Shown here: positions 59,327 through 64,000 of the stretch, one piece after another | How the letters are laid out: each line of letters opens with the position of its first letter | How positions within the stretch are numbered: position 1 is the first letter of the stretch | Assembly (NCBI RefSeq): GCF_016283395.1 | Contig: NZ_JAEEMU010000032.1 | Span: 257,226-321,225 of the forward strand | Origin: Ruminococcus sp. | GTDB taxonomy: Bacteria; Bacillota_A; Clostridia; Oscillospirales; Ruminococcaceae | DNA length: 64,000 nt | Direction of reading: 5' to 3' | Notes under the pieces: model-generated | The model's input: the letters and a program-made list of their open reading frames with translations, nothing else | Database searches by the model: none | What the model was told of the DNA's origin: nothing | Program-made: the position numbers and the translations under genes

Positions 59327-60553
59327 TTACAGGCTCTCTACAGCCTGTCTGAAATCTTCGATAAGATCGTCTATATCTTCTATTCCGACGCTTATGCGTA
59401 TAGTATCGTCATATACTCCCGCACTTATACGCTGCTGTTCGGTATTATGAGTATATATTGTGCTTGCAGGGTGAATGACAAGGGTACGGACATCACCGAT
59501 ATTTGTGGCTACAGATGCAAATTCAATACTGTCCATGAGCTTGAATGCCTTTTCCTTGCTACCTGCTCTTATTGTTACTATAGCACCGCCCTTGCCCGAA
59601 AGCTCACTTTGCGTCAGCTCATAATAAGGAGAGGAGGGAAGTGCAGGATAATTTACCTCTATATTGTCAAGTGACTCAAAAAACTCCGCAAGCTTCAGCG
59701 CGTTGTTGCAGCAGCGTTCCATACGCAGACCGAGAGTTTCAAGTCCGACTATATTCATATAAGCGTTGAACGGTGAAAGACAGCCGCCTGTATTGCGCCA
59801 TAAGCCGTTCCTTAGCTTTGACATAAAGGCGAACGGTCCGAATTTCGCATAAGGCTCAAAGCTCGGGTATCTTTTGATGTCCCACTTGAATTTTCCGCTG
59901 TCAACGATTATGCCGCTTATGGAGTTTCCGCCGCCGTTGATGTACTTTGATGATGAATGTACCACTATATCCGCACCATGCTTCAGCGGATTGATTATGT
60001 ATGGGGTTGCAGTCGTGCTGTCAACTATGAGAGGTATGCCCTTCTCCTTACACGCTTTTGAAACGCTGTCCAGATCGACTACATCGAGTTTGGGGTTGCC
60101 GATAAGTTCTGTAAATACAGCTTTTGTATTCTCATTTGCCGCAGTAGCAACACTGTCATAGGTTATTGCTTCAAGGAAGTGCGCTGTTATGCCGAAGGCT
60201 TTAAGGTCATTGAAAAGGTCGATAGTTCCGCCGAAAAGCCCTGTGCTGACTATGACCTCATCGCCTGAGCGAAGTATATTCAGCAGAACTGCGGTTATTG
60301 CTGCCATTCCTGATGAACAGGCAACTGCGCCGATACCGCCTTCAAGTGCGGCTATACGGTTCTCAAATGCGCTGACTGTAGGATTTCCTACTCTTGTATA
60401 GGAAAAACCTGCCGCTTTGTTGTTGAATACTTTTTCAAGCTGTTCTGCCGATTCACAGGCAAATGCACTGACCTGATAAAGCGGAGGCAAAGTTGCTCCT
60501 CGGTCTTCACCGTTGAATTTTGCATTGTGAAGCAGCGATGTATTGAATTTCAT
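59327..60553 (-). CDS. metY: O-acetylhomoserine sulfhydrylase
   Basis: A 408-residue PLP enzyme of the Cys/Met metabolism family: ATLPPLYQVSAFACES, FSYTRVGNPTVSAFENRIAALEGG, SSGMAAITAVLLNIL, VDSTTATPYIINPL, VHSSSKYINGGGNS with PLP Lys K203. It converts O-acetylhomoserine to homocysteine. With a carrier, E1 and JAMM in the same operon, the sulfur donor may be the carrier thiocarboxylate rather than free sulfide. A 74-base gap with a terminator-like stem separates it from the desulfurase gene; ribosome binding site GTGGTGA. Confidence 0.94.
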   Translation of the reverse strand: MKFNTSLLHNAKFNGEDRGATLPPLYQVSAFACESAEQLEKVFNNKAAGFSYTRVGNPTVSAFENRIAALEGGIGAVACSSGMAAITAVLLNILRSGDEVIVSTGLFGGTIDLFNDLKAFGITAHFLEAITYDSVATAANENTKAVFTELIGNPKLDVVDLDSVSKACKEKGIPLIVDSTTATPYIINPLKHGADIVVHSSSKYINGGGNSISGIIVDSGKFKWDIKRYPSFEPYAKFGPFAFMSKLRNGLWRNTGGCLSPFNAYMNIVGLETLGLRMERCCNNALKLAEFFESLDNIEVNYPALPSSPYYELTQSELSGKGGAIVTIRAGSKEKAFKLMDSIEFASVATNIGDVRTLVIHPASTIYTHNTEQQRISAGVYDDTIRISVGIEDIDDLIEDFRQAVESL

Positions 60554-60571
60554 TGTATCACCACTATTCGT

Positions 60572-60614
60572 GAAAAAATAGCTTACAGGACGATATAAAA
60601 ATACCGTCCTGTAA
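60572..60614 (-). terminator. Terminator/attenuator between desulfurase and metY
   Basis: On the - strand TTACAGGACG (60614-60605), 12-base loop, CGTCCTGTAA (60592-60583), then GCTATTTTTT. No clear promoter fits in the remaining ~20 bases before the metY ribosome binding site, so partial read-through from the encapsulin promoter is likely. Confidence 0.78.
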
Positions 60615-60627
60615 ATATATATCAGGT

Positions 60628-62346
60628 TTACACAAGTGTTCTTATGCCCTGTACAAGTCTGTCAATATCGTTGAATGAATTGTAGAGCGCAAGTGTGGGA
60701 CGAACAGTGCCTTCAAGTCCGAAATGACGGAGTATAGGCTGAGCACAGTGATGACCTGTGCGGACTGCTATGCCAAGTTCGTTGAGACGCTGACCGACTG
60801 CTTCGTTGTCCACGCCGTCAAGAACGAATGAAAGTACACTTGCTTTATTTGTAGCTGTACCGATGAGGTGAAGACCGTTTATCTTCTGCATTTCCTTCAT
60901 AGCGTATACCAGAAGCTCATGCTCATGGCGGTTTACCTCTGTCATACCGATAGAATTGAGGTATTCAAGTGCTGCACCGAGACCCACTGCGTCTGCGATA
61001 CTGCCTGTACCTGCCTCAAACTTGTTGGGAGCGGGATTGTAGATAGTACGCTCGAAAGTAACGTCCTTTATCATATTTCCGCCGCCGTGATAAGGTCTTG
61101 CAGCTTCGAGAACATCGGATTTGCCGTATACTGCACCGATGCCTGTAGGTCCGAATATCTTGTGCCCAGAGAACACGAAGAAATCAGTATCAAGAGCTGT
61201 AACGTTAACGGGGATATGAGCTATTGACTGCGCACCGTCAATGAGTATACGTACTCCGTGAGCGTGTGCTATAGCCACAAGCTCCTCAATAGGAGTTACA
61301 GTGCCGAGAGCATTGGAAACGTGAGTTGCAGATACGAATTTAGTCCTTCTTGTGAAGAGCTTTTCGTACTCTGATATGATAAGCTGACCGCTCTTGTCAA
61401 CAGGAACTACTTTGATGACTGCTCCTGTTTCCTCGCAGATGAGCTGCCACGGAACTATGTTTGCATGATGCTCGAGCATAGTGAGGATTATCTCATCGCC
61501 TGGCTGCAAGAGAGGCTTAACGTAAGCATTTGCAACGAGGTTTATGGCCTCAGTCGTACCTCTTACGAAAACGATGTTGTCCTTTGAGGGAGCACCGAGG
61601 AAGTCAGCTGTTATCTGCCTTGCATTTTCGTATGCGTCGGTAGAACGTGCAGCAAGCTCATGAGCACCTCTGTGAACGTTTGAGTTTTCGTGTGTATAGT
61701 AGTAGCTGATCCTGTCTATGACCTGCTGCGGACGCTGTGTTGTAGCACCGTTGTCAAGCCATACAAGGTCGTGACCGTTTATCTTTTCGCTGAGTATTGG
61801 GAAATCGTTTCTTATCTGAGCGAGAGTCTTTGTGCCGACGATTATCTGGCTGTCAGACTTTACTGTCGGAACAGTGGGTGCAGCTGCCTGCTGTGTATTC
61901 TTTGGAACATAGCTGTCAGCCTGTCCCTGTGAAAGAACTACAGGTGCATATCCGCCCGATGTAGGCTGCTCCTGCAGAGCTGTATATGTATCGAAAGTGC
62001 TGTACTGCTGTGCAGCTCCGATTACAGGTGAAGCACCGTAGCTGTCTGCTGCCTGCTCGTACTCAGATACACTGCCGTAACCGCCGTTATACTCATTGGC
62101 TATCTGTTCGAACTCGGAAACGCTGCCGTAGCCGCTGAAAGCCTGCTCTGCCGGTGAAGCGTAGTTCGTACCGCCGCCGTATGATGCTGCTTTGTTGAAT
62201 GCATCGTTTATAACGGAAGTATCGCCGCTTGTGACAAGTGCCTCTATGCCGCCTGCACAGCGTGCTGCATCAAAGTCTGGAAACAGTGAATTTGCAAGGC
62301 TCTCAAGCTCTGACTCAGATGGTATACCGTAATTAGTCGTAGTCAT
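60628..62346 (-). CDS. SufS-type cysteine desulfurase, encapsulin cargo with N-terminal tail
   Basis: A 572-residue protein. Residues ~175-572 are a complete group II (SufS/CsdA) desulfurase: LDNGATTQRP, HENSNVHRGAHELA, TMLEHHANIVPWQ, IDGAQSIAHIPV, PLP Lys K396 in FSGHKIFGPTGIG, and persulfide C534 in RTGHHCAQP. The first ~170 residues are low-complexity, rich in Gly, Tyr, Ser, Ala, Gln, with a 17-residue repeat (GYGSVSEFEQ.../GYGSVSEYEQ..., 72-105). Family 2A encapsulin cargo desulfurases are loaded by such disordered N-terminal tails. ATG 62346 overlaps the shell gene by 14 bases with AGGTG upstream, so shell and cargo are coupled. Confidence 0.93.
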   Translation of the reverse strand: MTTTNYGIPSESELESLANSLFPDFDAARCAGGIEALVTSGDTSVINDAFNKAASYGGGTNYASPAEQAFSGYGSVSEFEQIANEYNGGYGSVSEYEQAADSYGASPVIGAAQQYSTFDTYTALQEQPTSGGYAPVVLSQGQADSYVPKNTQQAAAPTVPTVKSDSQIIVGTKTLAQIRNDFPILSEKINGHDLVWLDNGATTQRPQQVIDRISYYYTHENSNVHRGAHELAARSTDAYENARQITADFLGAPSKDNIVFVRGTTEAINLVANAYVKPLLQPGDEIILTMLEHHANIVPWQLICEETGAVIKVVPVDKSGQLIISEYEKLFTRRTKFVSATHVSNALGTVTPIEELVAIAHAHGVRILIDGAQSIAHIPVNVTALDTDFFVFSGHKIFGPTGIGAVYGKSDVLEAARPYHGGGNMIKDVTFERTIYNPAPNKFEAGTGSIADAVGLGAALEYLNSIGMTEVNRHEHELLVYAMKEMQKINGLHLIGTATNKASVLSFVLDGVDNEAVGQRLNELGIAVRTGHHCAQPILRHFGLEGTVRPTLALYNSFNDIDRLVQGIRTLV

Positions 62347-63292
62347 AGTATTCACCTACCTCGACATCCTCGAGAACAGCGATAGCGTCGTCTGAGAGAA
62401 TAGCTGCCGAGCAGTAGAGTGAAAGCAGATAAGAAGCAACGCCCTTATCGTCAATACCTCTGAAACGAACTGAAAGTCCTCTTGACTGTTCATTCTTGAG
62501 ATTGCGCTGGAAAAGACCGATAACGCCTCTCTTAGCCTCACCTGTACGAACGAGAAGGATATTTGTCTTGCCGCTCTTGCTCTTTGGATTCTTGAGACCG
62601 TCAACGAGGAGCTTGTCTGTAGGAATGATCGGGATTCCTCTCCATACGATGAATGTGCCGCCTGCGATGTTTGTTGTAACGGGCGGTACGCCTCTTTTTG
62701 TACATTCTCTCTCGAATGCTGCGATAGCTCTTGGATGAGCAAGGAAGAATGAAGGCTCTTTCCATACCTTTGTGATGAGCTCGTCGAGATCATCAGGAGT
62801 AGGTGCGCCGTTTCTGGTTTGGATTCTCTGTGAATCGGGAACGTTCTTTAAAAGACCGTAATCATCGTTGTTGATGAGCTGGCTCTCCTGACGCTCACGA
62901 AGGGACTCGATAGCAAGACCGAGCTGCTCCTGAACCTGATCGTAAGGTGCGCTGTAAACGTCCTCGATAGCGGTATTTACATTGATGATGGTTGAGATTG
63001 AATTGAGCCTGTACTCACGGGGTTCAGTCTCATACTCAATGTAGCCCTGAGGGATGATGTCGCTCTTCTTTGTCTGGCTGCAGAGAACATCGAGGGGGGT
63101 CTCGCCTTCCACAACCTTGTTTACACGGAAGATGCCTGTCTCAAGTCCCTTGAACTCAAGGAACTTTGTAAGCCACTTGGGGGTAAGTGCTCCATACTGG
63201 GGTTTTGTCTTGGTAACATTGGCCAGGTTATAGGCTGCTGCTGCTCCAAGTGCGTTGATGCCCTGTGCGTTTGTTTCTGTTTCTTTTGCCAT
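62333..63292 (-). CDS. Family 2A encapsulin shell protein
   Basis: A 319-residue HK97-fold shell protein. It matches the SrpI/Srp1-type family 2A encapsulins: ALTPKWLTKFLEFKGLETGIFRVNKV (31-60), EYETEPREYRLNSISTIINVNTAIEDVYS, DQVQEQLGLAIESLRERQESQLINNDDYGLL (118-148), FFLAHPRAIAAFERECTKRG and FIVWRGIPIIPTDKL. Family 2A encapsulins form T=1-like compartments around a cysteine desulfurase, as in Synechococcus SrpI. The desulfurase gene directly downstream, coupled by overlap, fits. No phage genes are near, so it is not a prophage capsid. AGGAGG precedes ATG 63292. Confidence 0.93.
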   Translation of the reverse strand: MAKETETNAQGINALGAAAAYNLANVTKTKPQYGALTPKWLTKFLEFKGLETGIFRVNKVVEGETPLDVLCSQTKKSDIIPQGYIEYETEPREYRLNSISTIINVNTAIEDVYSAPYDQVQEQLGLAIESLRERQESQLINNDDYGLLKNVPDSQRIQTRNGAPTPDDLDELITKVWKEPSFFLAHPRAIAAFERECTKRGVPPVTTNIAGGTFIVWRGIPIIPTDKLLVDGLKNPKSKSGKTNILLVRTGEAKRGVIGLFQRNLKNEQSRGLSVRFRGIDDKGVASYLLSLYCSAAILSDDAIAVLEDVEVGEYYDYD

Positions 63293-63330
63293 TTGTCAGT
63301 CCTCCTTGTTAGTTTTGACAACTATGATGA

Positions 63331-63360
63331 TCTATATCAAACGAATTAGAAATCGCACAA
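63331..63360 (-). promoter_or_regulatory. Possible encapsulin-operon promoter
   Basis: On the - strand TTGTGC (63360-63355), 18-base spacer, TATAGA (63336-63331). It is a moderate match. Read-through from the rhodanese gene upstream is also possible, as only a weak stem (GCTTCC/GGGAAGC) separates them. Confidence 0.45.
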
Positions 63361-63408
63361 TTCCCTTTTCGTTCAAATATACGTAATACCTGCTTCCCTG
63401 ACATATTT

Positions 63409-64000
63409 TTACAGGAAGCCTCCCTCGTGTGAGAATATGATGTCTTTCATGGCATCCATTCCGCCCTTAAGGTTATAAAGTGCGCCCTTATATCCTGCTT
63501 CACGGAGGGTATTGATAGCCAGAATGCTTCTCTTTCCTTCCTTACAGATAAAGACTGTATCTATTTCAGGATCAAGTTCCTTCTGTCTCCTTGCCAACTG
63601 TCCGATAGGGATCACCAGGGCATCCGGGAATTTTACAATTGCCCTTTCGTGTGGCTCCCTTACATCAACTATGGTAACGGGTTCACCGTTTTCGATCTTT
63701 CTGGCCAGCTCTTCAGGGGTAAAGCCTTCAACAGGCGCTTCTGTCTCTTCCTGCTTAAGTCCGCAGAACTCTTCATAATCAAAATCATTTACATCTGTTA
63801 TTACAGGGGCCCTGCCGCAGAGGGGACAGTTGCAGTTCTTCTTTATCTTAAGCACATTTGACTTAAGCCCCAGAGTATCAACTGTAAGCAGCCTTCCGCT
63901 TAAATGCTCGCCTATGCCTATGATAAGCTTGAGGGCCTCATTGGCCTGTATGCTTCCTACTATTCCTGACAGGGGGCTAATGGTGCCTCCTTCCGCACAG
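63409..64000 (-). CDS. ThiF-rhodanese fusion (MoeZ/MoeBR type), 5'-truncated by the window edge
   Basis: The frame is open from the right window edge to the stop at 63409 (197 codons visible). The first ~65 residues are the end of a ThiF/MoeB domain: CAEGGTISPLSGIVGSIQANE, LKLIIGIGEHLSGRLL and zinc cysteines CPLCG. They are followed by a rhodanese domain: FTPEELARKIENGEPVTIVDVREPHERAIVKFPDALVIP and FICKEGKRS, with catalytic Cys in the ICKEGKRS loop. A GTG at 63855 is internal, not the start. MoeZ-type proteins activate a carrier C-terminus and supply persulfide sulfur. It is the second E1 in the locus. Confidence 0.9.
   Translation of the reverse strand, partial: CAEGGTISPLSGIVGSIQANEALKLIIGIGEHLSGRLLTVDTLGLKSNVLKIKKNCNCPLCGRAPVITDVNDFDYEEFCGLKQEETEAPVEGFTPEELARKIENGEPVTIVDVREPHERAIVKFPDALVIPIGQLARRQKELDPEIDTVFICKEGKRSILAINTLREAGYKGALYNLKGGMDAMKDIIFSHEGGFL

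Noticed and set aside
62333..63292. HK97-fold protein read as a prophage major capsid protein
   Set aside because: No terminase, portal, tail or protease genes are near. The sequence follows the family 2A encapsulin pattern (LRERQESQLINN region), and the next gene is a desulfurase with the expected cargo tail.
63409..63855. A stand-alone 148-residue rhodanese starting at GTG 63855
   Set aside because: The frame is open upstream to the window edge and encodes the end of a ThiF/MoeB domain (GIVGSIQANEALKLIIGIGE). The GTG is internal.

Overview
The window looks like chromosomal DNA of a gut or rumen Ruminococcus-type clostridium (Oscillospiraceae). The reasons are Gram-positive sortase signals (LPxTG-type motifs followed by a membrane span and a basic tail), AGGAGG ribosome binding sites, a surface protein that combines dockerin-like, cohesin-like and lectin domains, BspA-type leucine-rich repeats, and Firmicutes-style capsule and mobile-element genes. 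Genus is an inference. No rRNA, tRNA or CRISPR array was seen.

Layout. (1) 1-7.8 kb, + strand: a sortase-assembled pilus operon (signal peptidase I end, large fibro-slime tip adhesin, major pilin, class C sortase). (2) About 8-25 kb: a mobile or accessory region. On the - strand it carries a DUF960 protein, a zinc-ribbon amidoligase, a small protein, a class II glutamine amidotransferase and a serine recombinase. On the + strand it carries an XRE regulator with a partner, a DUF1848 Fe-S protein, a ribbon-helix-helix protein with a mini-relaxase, an LRR/cysteine-peptidase-like secreted protein, an ImmA/IrrE-type protease with a C-terminal HTH, a 1057-residue P-loop ATPase, an excisionase and a tyrosine integrase. 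(3) 25.5-46.1 kb, + strand: a capsule/exopolysaccharide cluster with BY-kinase, PHP phosphatase, aminotransferase, initiating sugar transferase, glycosyltransferases, Wzy, pyruvyltransferase-like protein, Wzx, a MenD-like TPP enzyme with a degenerate partner, an SDR protein and a nucleotidyltransferase. Its centre (about 31.0-39.6 kb) is strikingly AT-rich, as in the variable cores of capsule loci. (4) 46.3-49.1 kb: a small RHH protein, a flavodoxin-fold reductase, and an unusual HTH / UDP-glucose dehydrogenase fusion whose promoter is flanked by two matching palindromes. (5) 49.3-53.8 kb, - strand: a 1499-residue wall-anchored protein with dockerin-like, cohesin-like and C-type lectin domains. 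(6) 54.4-64.0 kb: a sulfur assimilation locus.

The sulfur locus is the most interesting part. On the - strand, read from the right edge, it encodes a ThiF-rhodanese (MoeZ-type) protein, a family 2A encapsulin shell, a cysteine desulfurase with a long low-complexity N-terminal tail (the expected encapsulin cargo), O-acetylhomoserine sulfhydrylase (MetY), a TusA-like protein, a thioredoxin, a ThiS-like sulfur carrier ending in GGGQ, a ThiF-like activating enzyme, a JAMM protease, thioredoxin reductase and cysteine synthase. An Rrf2-family regulator is encoded nearby on the + strand. The carrier, E1, JAMM and MetY set matches the protein-thiocarboxylate homocysteine pathway known from Wolinella (HcyS/HcyF/HcyD/MetY). 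Here it sits directly behind a sulfur nanocompartment, suggesting that encapsulated cysteine desulfurase supplies sulfur to a carrier protein for methionine synthesis. The Rrf2 and cysK promoters share a GATAGGAATTAT element, so a CymR-like regulon is likely.
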